DNA of 64,000 nucleotides. Source: Sneathiella chinensis (lineage in GTDB: Bacteria > Pseudomonadota > Alphaproteobacteria > Sneathiellales > Sneathiellaceae). The notes under the pieces are model-generated. The model was not told where the DNA came from and ran no database searches. It saw nothing but the letters and a program-made list of their open reading frames with translations. Both the position numbers and the translations under genes were made by a program. The stretch covers positions 248,001-312,000 of the forward strand of contig NZ_VNWN01000006.1 of NCBI RefSeq assembly GCF_012720115.1, written 5' to 3'. Of this stretch, positions 9,814 through 19,122 are shown piece by piece. Within the stretch, counting starts at the first letter, position 1; every line of letters starts with the position of its first letter.

Positions 9814-11028
9814 TTAGCCCATTGCCTTCTGCAGGTTCGCATCGATTGCGTCCAGGAACTGGTTGGTTGTCAGCCAGCCCTGATCTTCACCGACCAGCAG
9901 GGCCAGGTCTTTTGTCATCTGGCCGCCTTCAACGGTAGATACGCAAACAGCTTCCAGTGTTTCCGCGAACTTCTTCAGTTCTTCGTTGCCGTCCAGTTTG
10001 GCACGGTGCAGCAGGCCGCGTGTCCAAGCGAAGATGGAGGCAATCGGGTTGGTGGAGGTTTCGTTGCCCTTCTGGTGCTCACGATAGTGACGGGTCACTG
10101 TACCGTGGGCGGCTTCTGCTTCAACGGTCTGCCCGTCCGGGGTCATCAGAACAGACGTCATCAGGCCGAGAGAGCCAAAGCCCTGTGCAACGGTGTCGGA
10201 CTGTACGTCGCCGTCGTAGTTCTTACAGGCCCAGACGAACTTGCCGGACCACTTCATGGCGCAAGCGACCATGTCGTCGATCAGACGGTGTTCGTAGGTG
10301 ATGCCGGCTGCGTCGAACTTGTCCTTGAATTCAGTCTGGAAGACTTCTTCGAACAGGTCCTTGAAGCGACCGTCATACTTTTTCATGATAGTGTTCTTGG
10401 TGGACAGGTATACCGGCCAGCCGCGGGCAAGACCGTAGTTCATGCAGGCGCGGGCGAAACCACGGATGGATTCGTCAAGGTTGTACATGCCCATGGCAAC
10501 ACCGGCATCCGGGAAATCAAAGATTTCGAATTCCTGTGCCGGACCACCGTCAGCCGGGGTGTATTTCATGGTCAGCTTGCCCGGACCCGGGATGAGCATG
10601 TCTGTTGCACGGTACTGGTCACCAAAGGCGTGACGGCCGATGACGATCGGGTCGGTCCAGCCGGGAACCAGACGCGGAACGTTGCTGCAGATGATCGGCT
10701 CACGGAAAACGGTACCGCCGAGGATGTTACGGATGGTGCCGTTCGGGGAACGGTACATTTCCTTCAGGTTGAACTCTTCAACCCGCTGCTCGTCAGGAGT
10801 GATGGTCGCGCATTTCACGCCAACGCCGTATTTCTTGATGGCATTTGCTGCATCAACGGTGATCTGGTCGTTGGTGGCATCGCGGGATTCCATGCCAAGA
10901 TCGTAGTATTTAAGGTCAATATCCAGATAGGGAAGGATGAGTTTTTTCTTGATAAAGTCCCAGATAATCCGGGTCATTTCGTCTCCGTCCAGCTCTACGA
11001 CTGGATTCTTGACTTGAATCTTTGACAT
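9814..11028 (-). CDS. icd: NADP-dependent isocitrate dehydrogenase, eukaryotic-like type
   Basis: TCA-cycle enzyme oxidising isocitrate to 2-oxoglutarate with NADP+. The 404-residue length and the N-terminus ([18 protein letters not shown]) match the homodimeric class shared by alphaproteobacteria and eukaryotes, not the E. coli type. Substrate-loop residues are visible in [20 protein letters not shown], and the metal/cofactor region in [15 protein letters not shown] and [11 protein letters not shown]. Monocistronic, with its own promoter space (11029-11146) and terminator. Confidence 0.97.
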   Translation of the reverse strand: MSKIQVKNPVVELDGDEMTRIIWDFIKKKLILPYLDIDLKYYDLGMESRDATNDQITVDAANAIKKYGVGVKCATITPDEQRVEEFNLKEMYRSPNGTIRNILGGTVFREPIICSNVPRLVPGWTDPIVIGRHAFGDQYRATDMLIPGPGKLTMKYTPADGGPAQEFEIFDFPDAGVAMGMYNLDESIRGFARACMNYGLARGWPVYLSTKNTIMKKYDGRFKDLFEEVFQTEFKDKFDAAGITYEHRLIDDMVACAMKWSGKFVWACKNYDGDVQSDTVAQGFGSLGLMTSVLMTPDGQTVEAEAAHGTVTRHYREHQKGNETSTNPIASIFAWTRGLLHRAKLDGNEELKKFAETLEAVCVSTVEGGQMTKDLALLVGEDQGWLTTNQFLDAIDANLQKAMG

Positions 11029-11146
11029 GTCTAGATCCTTCTTTCCTCACAAATTGAATTCTGTGCGCGCAAAATACCATTGCGTGCGAACGGTGCAAGC
11101 AGCATTCCAAAAAAACACAATTTTCTTGGGTTTTTGCTGCAAAAAG

Positions 11147-11731
11147 TTACATTTTTGAGATGTCAGCCTTGATTTTGGCGGCGGGGCTGTCCTCAAGGGC
11201 GTCCAGAATGTCCTCAAGGCTTTCCACAACGGTGAACAGGTCCCGCGCACTCGGTTCGGCAAAACCCGCTTCGATCATGCTGTCGATCAGGGACAGGAAC
11301 GGCTGCCAGTAATTCTTGTAATTGACCAGAATGATCGGCTTGTCATGCAGGCTGAGCTGGCGCCAGGTGATCATTTCAAAGGTTTCATCCAGTGTCCCGA
11401 GCCCGCCCGGCAGGACCACAAACGCGTCGGAGCGTTCAAACATGAGTTGCTTGCGCTCGTGCATGCTTTCGACCACGTGCAGTTCGGTCAAATTCTCGTG
11501 ACTGACCTCAATATCATGTAGATGGCCGGGAATAATCCCGATAACCTCTCCCCCAGCTTCCAGTGTGGCGTCGGCGGTAATGCCCATCAGGCCCACATGC
11601 CCCCCGCCATAGACAAGCTGGATACCATTTTGGCCGAGTTGGGTGCCCAGTGTTCGGGCGGCTTCCTTGAAGTCGGCATCCGCAGGCATTCTGGAACCAC
11701 AATAAACGCAGAGAGAAGTAATTTTCGACAT
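11147..11731 (-). CDS. LOG-family protein (cytokinin riboside 5'-monophosphate phosphoribohydrolase-like)
   Basis: Rossmann-fold protein of the lysine-decarboxylase-like/LOG family, which hydrolyses nucleoside 5'-monophosphates to base and ribose phosphate. The nucleotide-binding GGGHVGLMG and the signature PGGLGTLDE are present. The frame is open to 11899, but homologues begin at MSKITSLCVYCGS. That ATG (11731) has GGGAG upstream and gives 194 residues, the usual length. Its start codon overlaps the start codon of the divergent gene at 11730. Confidence 0.93.
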   Translation of the reverse strand: MSKITSLCVYCGSRMPADADFKEAARTLGTQLGQNGIQLVYGGGHVGLMGITADATLEAGGEVIGIIPGHLHDIEVSHENLTELHVVESMHERKQLMFERSDAFVVLPGGLGTLDETFEMITWRQLSLHDKPIILVNYKNYWQPFLSLIDSMIEAGFAEPSARDLFTVVESLEDILDALEDSPAAKIKADISKM

Positions 11732-12128
11732 GAGGTCTCCCGGTAAAATAAGTCTTGGAGTTGCTGTGTTCAGCGCCTTTCTTATGTGCGGTGCATTGCT
11801 GGCGCCGTCAAGAACTGTTTTGGCCGGTTTCGCAGATGTGATGGATGTGAAGATCGTGAAAACCGGTGCCGATCTGTACCGCATCACGGTGACGGTCACC
11901 CATGAGGATGAGGGCTGGGACCATTATGCGGATCGGTGGGACGTTCTGGACGAAGATGGCAACCTTCTTGGGTCACGGGTGTTGATGCACCCGCATGTTG
12001 AGGAACAACCCTTTACCCGTTCGCTTCTGTTGGCGTTGCCCATGGGGGTGAAACGGGTTGTGATCCGCGCTCATGACAAGATACATGGTCTGGGCGGTCT
12101 GGAAAAAAGTGTCGATGTGCCACATTGA
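11730..12128 (+). CDS. Secreted protein of unknown function
   Basis: 132 residues. A Sec signal peptide (RSPGK, then a hydrophobic stretch to about residue 32, VLAGFA) is followed by a single small beta-rich domain with HEDEGWDHYADRWDVLDEDGN and a closing VIRAHDKIHGLGG segment. I recognise the general look of a small periplasmic conserved protein but cannot name a family or function. The start codon overlaps that of the divergent LOG gene by two bases. A downstream Met (11784) would remove most of the signal peptide, so 11730 is favoured. It precedes two cytochrome c genes but is separated by 105 bases. Confidence 0.75.
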   Translation: MRSPGKISLGVAVFSAFLMCGALLAPSRTVLAGFADVMDVKIVKTGADLYRITVTVTHEDEGWDHYADRWDVLDEDGNLLGSRVLMHPHVEEQPFTRSLLLALPMGVKRVVIRAHDKIHGLGGLEKSVDVPH

Positions 12129-12233
12129 CATGTTTCTGCCTTGAATTTGCCTGTACAGTGGAGGGGCAATTCAAGGCACTTTGTTGCACTGAGTATATGT
12201 ACAGTCTGAACTTGAAAGTAGGGGACTAAAAGA

Positions 12234-12716
12234 ATGAAAAAATCTGTTAAACGCGTTGTACCGATGCTGGCACTGGGTGCCGTTGTGCTGTTCGGGGCCA
12301 ACATGGCTGTTACGCAGGCACAGGACATGTCTACAGGCATTCCGGAAGCCGATCACCGGATCAAGCAGATGAAAACCCTTGGCATGAATATGAAAGCCAT
12401 TGCCGGTGTCGCCAAGGGAGAGGCGGAATATTCCCCGGAACTGAACGCCAATGCGGAAGGTATTCGCGCCGTGGCCATGGAAATGGACACCCTGTTCCCG
12501 GAAGGCTCCGGCGGGGAGAAAACCCGTTCCAAGCCTGAAATCTGGCAGAATACTGCAGAATTCTCCAAGGCTATCAAGGATTTCCAGACTGAGGCCGACA
12601 AGCTGGTTGCCGCAGTTGCCACCGGTGATCGGGGCCAGATTGGTGCCGCGCTTGGCGCCACAGGGAAAACCTGCGGTGGCTGTCACAAGCCGTTCCGTAA
12701 ACCGAACGAATCCTGA
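12234..12716 (+). CDS. Cytochrome c of the c'/c556 class
   Basis: Periplasmic monoheme cytochrome, 160 residues. A signal peptide (cleavage near VTQAQD) is followed by a helix-rich body. The single heme motif is near the C-terminus (CGGCHKPFR), as in four-helix-bundle c'/c556 cytochromes. The start ATG is preceded by AGGGGA at a long spacing. A diheme cytochrome starts 10 bases after its stop, so the pair is probably co-transcribed and works in one electron-transfer route; the redox partner is not evident here. Confidence 0.92.
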   Translation: MKKSVKRVVPMLALGAVVLFGANMAVTQAQDMSTGIPEADHRIKQMKTLGMNMKAIAGVAKGEAEYSPELNANAEGIRAVAMEMDTLFPEGSGGEKTRSKPEIWQNTAEFSKAIKDFQTEADKLVAAVATGDRGQIGAALGATGKTCGGCHKPFRKPNES

Positions 12717-12726
12717 TGGCCTGACA

Positions 12727-13629
12727 ATGAGGCTTGAAGGAATGCAAGGGAGACTGCCAGCATGGCTGGCAGTCTTTACCATTTTTCCGGCAGTTCTGGT
12801 TGCCGGACAGGTTCGGGCGGACATTACCGAAGAGGGGCGTTACCTGACGGCCGCTGCGGGGTGTCAGTCCTGTCATACGGACCCGGCCACAAAGGATGCG
12901 CCCTTTGCCGGGGGACGGGCCATGAAAACCCCGTTTGGTGTTTTTTATACCCCCAACATTACCCCGGACAGCGAACAGGGCATTGGCGGTTGGAGCCGGG
13001 ATGATTTCATCCGGGCCGTCAAGACCGGTGTGTCCCCGGAAGGACAGCATTATTTTCCGGCGTTCCCCTATACCAGTTATACCCGCATGACCGACGAGGA
13101 TGCGGGCAAGATTTTTGCCTATCTGCAAAGCCTTCCGGCCAATGACCGGCCAAACCGGGATCACGAGATCGCGGCGCCGTTCAGTTGGCGGTTTCTGCAG
13201 GCTGGATGGAAGCTGTTATTCTTTGATGAAGGCGGCGATGATCAGGCCCTGCCCACCGATCCGGTTCTGGCGCGGGGCGCGTATCTGACCAATGCCCTCG
13301 GCCATTGCGGCGAATGCCACACACCGCGCAACGGTCTTGGCGGCATCGATGACAGCCTGTTCATGGCGGGCGCGATTGGCGGCGGTGAAGGCGAACTGGT
13401 TCCCAATATCACCCCGGACCCGGCCACAGGGATTGGTGACTGGACAAAGGGCGATCTGGCCAGTTTTCTTGAAACCGGCATGAAGCCGAATTTTGATGAT
13501 GTTCAGGGAACCATGGGGGATGTGATCACCTATAGTACGTCCCATCTGTCGCTTGAGGACAGGGAGGCCATGGCCGCCTATCTTCTGTCGTTGCCAGCAA
13601 TCATCAACAAAATAGAGAAGCCGAAGTGA
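12727..13629 (+). CDS. Diheme c-type cytochrome
   Basis: Secreted electron carrier of about 300 residues with two heme c sites, CQSCH near residue 40 and CGECH near 198, each in a cytochrome-c domain (two-domain layout as in alcohol-dehydrogenase cytochrome subunits and related diheme proteins). The open frame extends upstream to 12451, but that part overlaps the preceding cytochrome gene and has no family character. The start at 12727 gives a signal peptide; an ATG at 12742 (AAGGA directly upstream) is the alternative. It sits immediately downstream of the c'/c556 gene. Confidence 0.92.
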   Translation: MRLEGMQGRLPAWLAVFTIFPAVLVAGQVRADITEEGRYLTAAAGCQSCHTDPATKDAPFAGGRAMKTPFGVFYTPNITPDSEQGIGGWSRDDFIRAVKTGVSPEGQHYFPAFPYTSYTRMTDEDAGKIFAYLQSLPANDRPNRDHEIAAPFSWRFLQAGWKLLFFDEGGDDQALPTDPVLARGAYLTNALGHCGECHTPRNGLGGIDDSLFMAGAIGGGEGELVPNITPDPATGIGDWTKGDLASFLETGMKPNFDDVQGTMGDVITYSTSHLSLEDREAMAAYLLSLPAIINKIEKPK

Positions 13630-13706
13630 TTGATATTGCGACCGGTTGCATCCGGGACCTCTAAGGTTCATACTAATCAGCGAAGATTGATATAGGTGAG
13701 GGTGCT

Positions 13707-14846
13707 GTGCGGATTATAGGTATTGTCGTATTTGTCCTGCTGATCGGCGTGGCCGCTTTTTTCCTGTGGCGCGAGATGACCCCCCCGCCGGTGCCAAGCC
13801 TTGCCGAAAACGGGGAGGGCAGCCAGACCGGGCAGGGCGCGGGCGACACGGCACGGGATACGCAATCCCCTGACGCTTCGAACCGGGAGACAGGCCTTGC
13901 GGATGACGGGGCGACCAAGCCCCGGATCATTGAAAAAGAAACACTGGAAGGCCGTGCCGCCGAAGGGACGGATACCCCGGAGGCAGAGGCCCGCCCCCGG
14001 TTTGATATTGTCCGCGTTGACAAGAATTGCGGACTTCTGGTGGCTGGCCGGTCCGAGCCTGCAGCCCGTGTTACCATTTTTGCCGGGGATCAGAAACTGG
14101 GCGAGGCGACAGCCTCCAACCGGGGGGAATGGGTGTTCATTTCCCCGCAGCCCCTGTCAAAGGGACCGCAGCAGATTAACCTTGTTGCCCTGAATGCGGA
14201 TGGCCGGGAGTTGGAAAGCGCCCGTCTGGTGGTAATGCAGGTGCCGGATTGCGCCCGCGATGAAAAAGACCGGGAACCGGCCATTGCCCTGCTGACCCCG
14301 AAAGGAAAAGAGGCCGCTGCCGATTTTGACAAGCGGGTTAGCAAACTGCTGCAAATGCCGGAGCCGGTTGGCGATACCGGAGCCGCGGCGGACCTGTCCG
14401 TTGGGGCTATCGATTATGATGACGCGGGCAATGTGGACCTGTCCGGCAAGGCGAAACCGGGCAACAGCGTCAATGTCTATGTGGATAACAAGCTGGTCGG
14501 CACGGCAAATGCCGATGACGATGGCAACTGGACCCTGACGCCGGACGATGACATCGCACCGGGAACCTATACCTTGCGGGCGGATCAACTGAACGATCAG
14601 GGCAAGGTGATTTCCCGCATTGAAATTCCGTTCCAACGGACCGCCGCAGACGAGGTGGTACTGGCAAGGGGCGGGTTGGAAATACGGGCTATTGTCCAAC
14701 CGGGAAACAGCCTGTGGCGGATTGCCCGGCGCATGTATGGGGAGGGGATGGAATATACCCTGATCTATCAGGCAAATCAGGACCAGATTCGCGATCCGGA
14801 CCTGATCTATCCGGGGCAGATATTCACCTTGCCAACCGGAAACTGA
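13707..14846 (+). CDS. LysM-domain protein with Ig-like repeats
   Basis: 379 residues, GTG start with GGTGAGGG upstream. An N-terminal membrane helix (IIGIVVFVLLIGVAAFFLW) is followed by a Pro/Asp/Glu-rich linker. Two small beta-sandwich modules come next: one near VAGRSEPAARVTIFAGDQKLGEA, the other near SGKAKPGNSVNVYVDNKLVGTA. A C-terminal LysM motif (VQPGNSLWRIARRMYGEG ... YPGQIFTLP) completes it. The architecture is that of a membrane-tethered peptidoglycan-binding protein common in alphaproteobacteria. No catalytic domain is seen. Confidence 0.9.
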   Translation: MRIIGIVVFVLLIGVAAFFLWREMTPPPVPSLAENGEGSQTGQGAGDTARDTQSPDASNRETGLADDGATKPRIIEKETLEGRAAEGTDTPEAEARPRFDIVRVDKNCGLLVAGRSEPAARVTIFAGDQKLGEATASNRGEWVFISPQPLSKGPQQINLVALNADGRELESARLVVMQVPDCARDEKDREPAIALLTPKGKEAAADFDKRVSKLLQMPEPVGDTGAAADLSVGAIDYDDAGNVDLSGKAKPGNSVNVYVDNKLVGTANADDDGNWTLTPDDDIAPGTYTLRADQLNDQGKVISRIEIPFQRTAADEVVLARGGLEIRAIVQPGNSLWRIARRMYGEGMEYTLIYQANQDQIRDPDLIYPGQIFTLPTGN

Positions 14847-14862
14847 GGGGCGGAACTACCGG

Positions 14863-15357
14863 TTAGCCGATCTGGTCGTCGGGAAGGACTGCCTCTTTAT
14901 GGGGAATGGGCGAGGATGGCCGTTGCCAGCCCACTTCCCGCGCCAGTTCCATATAGGGCCGCGCATTCAGCAGCGTTTTGACCGACGAGGCAATAAGCCG
15001 GGTTCCGGTCAGTTCCCCTTCCAGAATATCGTCAATCATCAGGAATATCTGTTGGCGTTTCGGCTCCAGCACAAAGCGGATATGATCCTTTTCGTCTTTC
15101 CATGCCAACAGGCCCCGCAGGCGCTCCCGCAGTTGCGGATGCTCTGCCGAGAAGGGGAGCGAGCCCAGATAGCCAAGATGAATCAGACGGTGTCCATTTC
15201 CGGTTTTTGACAGCTTGGCAGAGAACGGGATTTCCTCCCACACGAAGTGATAGGACATGGGTGCCGTTGGCGTGACCCAGGTCAGTTTTTCGCTGCTTTC
15301 CTCAAGAAGTGTGTTGAAGCTCCCGGATAGTGCTGCTTCTGTATGGACTTCGGACAT
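14863..15357 (-). CDS. Hypothetical cytoplasmic protein
   Basis: 164 residues with no signal peptide or membrane segment. The sequence looks globular, with segments such as FVWEEIPFSAKLSKTGNG and FVLEPKRQQIFLMIDDILEGELTGTRLIASS, and codon usage is like its neighbours. It converges with the LysM gene (16-base gap) and is divergent from the Atm1-like transporter. I do not recognise the family. Confidence 0.7.
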   Translation of the reverse strand: MSEVHTEAALSGSFNTLLEESSEKLTWVTPTAPMSYHFVWEEIPFSAKLSKTGNGHRLIHLGYLGSLPFSAEHPQLRERLRGLLAWKDEKDHIRFVLEPKRQQIFLMIDDILEGELTGTRLIASSVKTLLNARPYMELAREVGWQRPSSPIPHKEAVLPDDQIG

Positions 15358-15581
15358 GTACCCAACTCGTGAGATATTCGTGTGTAGAGTCGCCTTGCGA
15401 CAGAAATACTATCCTGCCAAGTGGTTAACAATCTGGTAACCTGAGATTATAAAATAGCGGCTATTCTCCTGCTTCCGGTTTCATTTTTCCGCCAAGGCCC
15501 TGTTTCGGGCGGGGCGGAATAGGATCAGGTGCAGGCGGCCTATAACGGGCCGGGCCGGAAAAACCCGTAATCGGAAGACGC

Positions 15582-17420
15582 ATGACAGAGAACAAATTTG
15601 ACAGTCACTCCCAGACCGGGAAACGCAGCCATCTGGCAACGGTCGTCACCCTGCTGGACTATATCTGGGTTTCGGGGCGCAAGGATTTGCAGTTTCGGGT
15701 GGTGATTGCCGTCCTGTTCCTGCTGGCGGCCGAGGTCTCGGTGATCATGTCCCCCTATATCATGAAGTTTATCGTTGATGACCTGACCGGGGAGAAGGGG
15801 GTCGATACCCTGATTGTGGTGCCCATCGCCCTGATCGGGGCCTATGGACTGGCGCGGGTGTTCCAGCAGGCGTTTGGCGAACTTCGGGATGCCATTTTTG
15901 CCAAGGTGGGGCAGAATGCCATCCGGCAGGTCGCCTTGCGCACCTTTCGTCACCTGCACCGGCTGTCCTTGCGTTTTCATATGGACCGCCAGACCGGGGG
16001 CCTCAGCCGTGTGATCGAGCGCGGGACCAAGGGCATCGATTTCCTGCTTCGGTTCATGCTGTTCAACATCATTCCGACCATCCTGAAAATCCTGATCATT
16101 TGTATCATCATGTGGACGGAATACGGGATTGCCATGGCCCTTATCACGGCGGCCACCCTGATCGGGTATATCTGGTTTACGCTGGCGGTCACGGAATGGC
16201 GGCTCAAGTTCCGCCGGACCATGAACGAAAAGGACAGCGAGGCCAACACCAAGGCCATCGACAGCCTGCTGAATTTCGAGACGGTCAAGTATTTCGGAAA
16301 TGAAGAACATGAAAGCCGTCGTTTCGACCGGGCCATTGCGGGGTACGAGAAAGCGGCGGTGAAAAGCCAGACGACCCTGTCCTACCTGAATATCGGGCAG
16401 GGCGTGATTATCAGCCTTGGCATGGTGCTGGTTTTGTATTTGGCGGCTGAGGGCGTTGCCAATGGCAGCATGACGGTGGGCGATTTTGTGGCGGCCCACG
16501 GGTTCCTGATGCTGCTGGTCCAACCGCTGAACTTTCTGGGGTTCGTGTACCGGGAAATAAAACAGAGCCTGGTGGACATGGAAAAGATGTTTGAACTGCT
16601 GTTCGTGGGCCGGGAAATCGACGACAGCCCGTCGGCCCGGACGCTGGAGGTTCGGGATGCGGCCATCGAGTTCAAGGACGTGGATTTCGGGTATGAGGGC
16701 AATCGCCAGATCCTGCACAAGGTTTCGTTCCGGGTTGAACCGGGGACCAAGGTTGCCATTGTCGGGCCGTCCGGAGCCGGAAAGTCCACCATTTCCCGAA
16801 TTCTGTTCCGGTTTTATGATGTGAATGCGGGCCGTGTGACCATTGACGGGCAGGATATCCGCGATGTGACGCAGGCGTCCTTGCGGGCGGCAATCGGGAT
16901 TGTGCCGCAGGATACGGTCCTGTTCAATGATACCATCCGGTACAATATCGCCTATGGCCGGCCGGGGGCCAGTGATGCGGAAATCGAGGAGGCGGCGCGG
17001 CTCGCCAGCATCGATACCTTTATCGAACGGTTGCCCGACGGGTTTGATACCATCGTTGGGGAACGGGGCCTGAAACTGTCTGGCGGCGAAAAACAACGGG
17101 TGGCCATCGCCCGCACCATTTTGAAGGGGCCGCAAATCCTGTTGTTTGACGAGGCCACGTCGGCCCTTGATTCCAAGACCGAGAAAGAGATACAGGCCAG
17201 CCTGTCCGAGGTGTCACAAAACCGGACCACGCTGGTCATCGCCCATCGGTTGTCCACCGTGGTGGATGCGGATGAAATTCTGGTTCTGGACGGGGGCCGT
17301 ATTGTAGAACGGGGAACCCATACGCATCTATTGGAGATGCAGGGACAATATGCAGAAATGTGGGCGCGCCAACAGGAGGCGGCGACCTATCAGGAAAAAC
17401 TGGAACAGGCCCTGACCTGA
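15582..17420 (+). CDS. Atm1/HMT1-family ABC transporter (fused permease-ATPase)
   Basis: Half-transporter exporter of the mitochondrial Atm1 type, which exports glutathione-linked sulfur or metal conjugates from the cytoplasm. Six membrane helices fill about residues 40-330. The family marker segments YFGNEEHESRRFDRA and NIGQGVIISLGMVLVLYLAA are present. The ATPase domain has Walker A GPSGAGKST (near 396), signature LSGGEKQR (near 499), Walker B ILLFDEATSALD and the His of IAHRLSTV. Length 612 fits. No metal-resistance genes adjoin it, so a housekeeping role is more likely than specialised resistance. Confidence 0.93.
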   Translation: MTENKFDSHSQTGKRSHLATVVTLLDYIWVSGRKDLQFRVVIAVLFLLAAEVSVIMSPYIMKFIVDDLTGEKGVDTLIVVPIALIGAYGLARVFQQAFGELRDAIFAKVGQNAIRQVALRTFRHLHRLSLRFHMDRQTGGLSRVIERGTKGIDFLLRFMLFNIIPTILKILIICIIMWTEYGIAMALITAATLIGYIWFTLAVTEWRLKFRRTMNEKDSEANTKAIDSLLNFETVKYFGNEEHESRRFDRAIAGYEKAAVKSQTTLSYLNIGQGVIISLGMVLVLYLAAEGVANGSMTVGDFVAAHGFLMLLVQPLNFLGFVYREIKQSLVDMEKMFELLFVGREIDDSPSARTLEVRDAAIEFKDVDFGYEGNRQILHKVSFRVEPGTKVAIVGPSGAGKSTISRILFRFYDVNAGRVTIDGQDIRDVTQASLRAAIGIVPQDTVLFNDTIRYNIAYGRPGASDAEIEEAARLASIDTFIERLPDGFDTIVGERGLKLSGGEKQRVAIARTILKGPQILLFDEATSALDSKTEKEIQASLSEVSQNRTTLVIAHRLSTVVDADEILVLDGGRIVERGTHTHLLEMQGQYAEMWARQQEAATYQEKLEQALT

Positions 17421-17529
17421 CCGATCGTAACCCGGTCACACGGCAAAAAATATATTCTTTTATTCTTTTTGCCTGTGTGTTGCGGTATACGGCTAGACTT
17501 GTAACGCTGATAGTTGAGAGACAAGGATC

Positions 17530-18228
17530 ATGGATACATTAAAATCAGTACTGGTTCCGATTAACAAGGAAGGCCATCGCTTTATCGCGATTTTCGCCGT
17601 GGTTACCTTGCTTCTGTTCCTGCTTACGTGGCCAGTTCTGGGGTGGATCGGTGTTGTTCTGACACTGTGGTGCGTCTATTTTTTCCGCGATCCGGACCGG
17701 CAGGTCCCGACACGCGAGGGGTTGATTGTCAGCCCGGCAGACGGTGTTGTGCAGCTTATTGAACGGGCGGTGCCGCCGGAAGAACTGGGCCTTGGCAATG
17801 ACCCGCGCCTGCGGATCAGTGTGTTCCTGAATGTCTTCAACGTGCATGTGAACCGGGTACCGCTGGGCGGAACCGTCGTCAAACAGGTTTACCGTCCGGG
17901 TAAATTCCTGAATGCCGCCCTTGACAAGGCATCCGAGGAAAATGAACGCCACGCCGTGCATGTCCGCACCGAGGATGGCAAGGATATCGTGTTTGTTCAG
18001 ATCGCAGGGCTGGTCGCCCGGCGTATTATATGCGATCTTAACGATGGCCAGATTGTCCGCTCCGGTGAGCGGTTTGGTTTGATCCGGTTCGGTAGCCGGA
18101 CCGACATTTACCTGCCCGATGGGGTCGAGCCGCTTGTCGGCGTTGGACAGACCATGGTGGGCGGTGAAACCGTCATCGCGGACATGCTGGCCAAGAATGA
18201 AACACCAATTACGGTAGAGGTACGGTAA
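17530..18228 (+). CDS. psd: Phosphatidylserine decarboxylase (short form)
   Basis: Converts phosphatidylserine to phosphatidylethanolamine using a self-generated pyruvoyl group. At 232 residues it belongs to the short archaeal-type class common in alphaproteobacteria. N-terminal hydrophobic helices are followed by [16 protein letters not shown], the NVHVNRVP segment, and the self-cleavage site at Gly-Ser in [11 protein letters not shown]. Its TAA stop shares one base with the ATG of pssA, so the two steps of PE synthesis are translationally coupled. Confidence 0.96.
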   Translation: MDTLKSVLVPINKEGHRFIAIFAVVTLLLFLLTWPVLGWIGVVLTLWCVYFFRDPDRQVPTREGLIVSPADGVVQLIERAVPPEELGLGNDPRLRISVFLNVFNVHVNRVPLGGTVVKQVYRPGKFLNAALDKASEENERHAVHVRTEDGKDIVFVQIAGLVARRIICDLNDGQIVRSGERFGLIRFGSRTDIYLPDGVEPLVGVGQTMVGGETVIADMLAKNETPITVEVR

Positions 18229-19034
18229 TGCTTTTAGGCCGCCGACGGAAGCTCAGTGAACTTCCCATCAACTCCCTGATCCCCAACATGCTGACAACGC
18301 TGGCATTGTGTGCCGGGCTGACATCTGTCCGCTTCGCCCTTGAGGATAAATGGCAGTTGGCTGTGGCGGCCATTCTGGTAGCCGGGGTTCTGGACGGACT
18401 GGACGGGCGTATGGCCCGCCTTCTGAAGGGATCATCGAAGTTTGGCGCGGAACTGGACAGCCTGTCCGATTTCGTCAGCTTTGGTGTGGCCCCGGCGCTT
18501 GTGCTGTATCTGTGGACGCTGGATCAGGGGCTGGGCAATTTCGGCTGGATCATTGCCCTTGTCTTTACCGTATCCTGCGGTCTTCGGCTGGCCCGTTTCA
18601 ATGCCATGCTGGATGAGGATCAACCCGCTTGGGAGGCGCGCTATTTCACTGGCATCGCCGCCCCGGCCGGGGCCTCGATTTCCCTGCTGTTCATTGTGGT
18701 CAGCTTCTATTCCGACGCCGAGATTTTCCAGTCTGCCATTCTGAATGCCGGGTGGTTGCTGTTGATGGCCTTCCTGATGGCCAGCCGCATTCCCACCTTC
18801 TCCATCAAGCGGATCCGGGTTGCCCGGCGCTTTATCATGCCCATGCTGATTGTTGTGGGCGGATTGGCGGCGGTCATGGCCAGCTATCCGTGGGAATTGC
18901 TGACAGGGGTTGCCCTTGTCTATCTGGCGACCATTCCTTTTGCCATTGCCACCCATCGCCGCCTTGTGCGCGAGGAGGTCCGCAAGAAAGGTTCCGTTGA
19001 TCTTGAGACGGAAAAGGAAAAGCTCAGCAAGTAA
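18228..19034 (+). CDS. pssA: CDP-diacylglycerol-serine O-phosphatidyltransferase
   Basis: Integral membrane enzyme making phosphatidylserine from CDP-diacylglycerol and serine; the product feeds the decarboxylase encoded just upstream. The CDP-alcohol phosphotransferase motif is complete (DGLDGRMAR ... GAELDSLSD) within about eight predicted membrane segments. Length 268 is normal for the type II class. It overlaps psd by one base and is followed by a strong terminator. Confidence 0.95.
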   Translation: MLLGRRRKLSELPINSLIPNMLTTLALCAGLTSVRFALEDKWQLAVAAILVAGVLDGLDGRMARLLKGSSKFGAELDSLSDFVSFGVAPALVLYLWTLDQGLGNFGWIIALVFTVSCGLRLARFNAMLDEDQPAWEARYFTGIAAPAGASISLLFIVVSFYSDAEIFQSAILNAGWLLLMAFLMASRIPTFSIKRIRVARRFIMPMLIVVGGLAAVMASYPWELLTGVALVYLATIPFAIATHRRLVREEVRKKGSVDLETEKEKLSK

Positions 19035-19085
19035 CGAGCACCCGGGAAAAGAGCCCGGCTCGACAAGGGGCAGGGGGCAAGGAAT

Positions 19086-19115
19086 AAAAAAGGGAGGCTT
19101 TAGCCTCCCTTTTCT
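19086..19115. terminator. Bidirectional terminator between pssA and the RND pump gene
   Basis: Eight-base stem GGGAGGCT / AGCCTCCC with a two-base gap, A-rich on the left and T-rich on the right. It is placed between two convergent genes. Confidence 0.9.
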
Positions 19116-19122
19116 TTTGCCG

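Noticed and set aside
10006-11025. 339-residue plus-strand frame opposite icd, and similar long frames opposite rne and the Mrp genes
   Set aside because: Mirror images of conserved genes, without ribosome sites or domains.
15540-17135. 531-residue minus-strand open frame opposite the Atm1-like transporter
   Set aside because: Antisense shadow of a well-supported ABC transporter; composition is that of reverse-complemented GC-rich codons.
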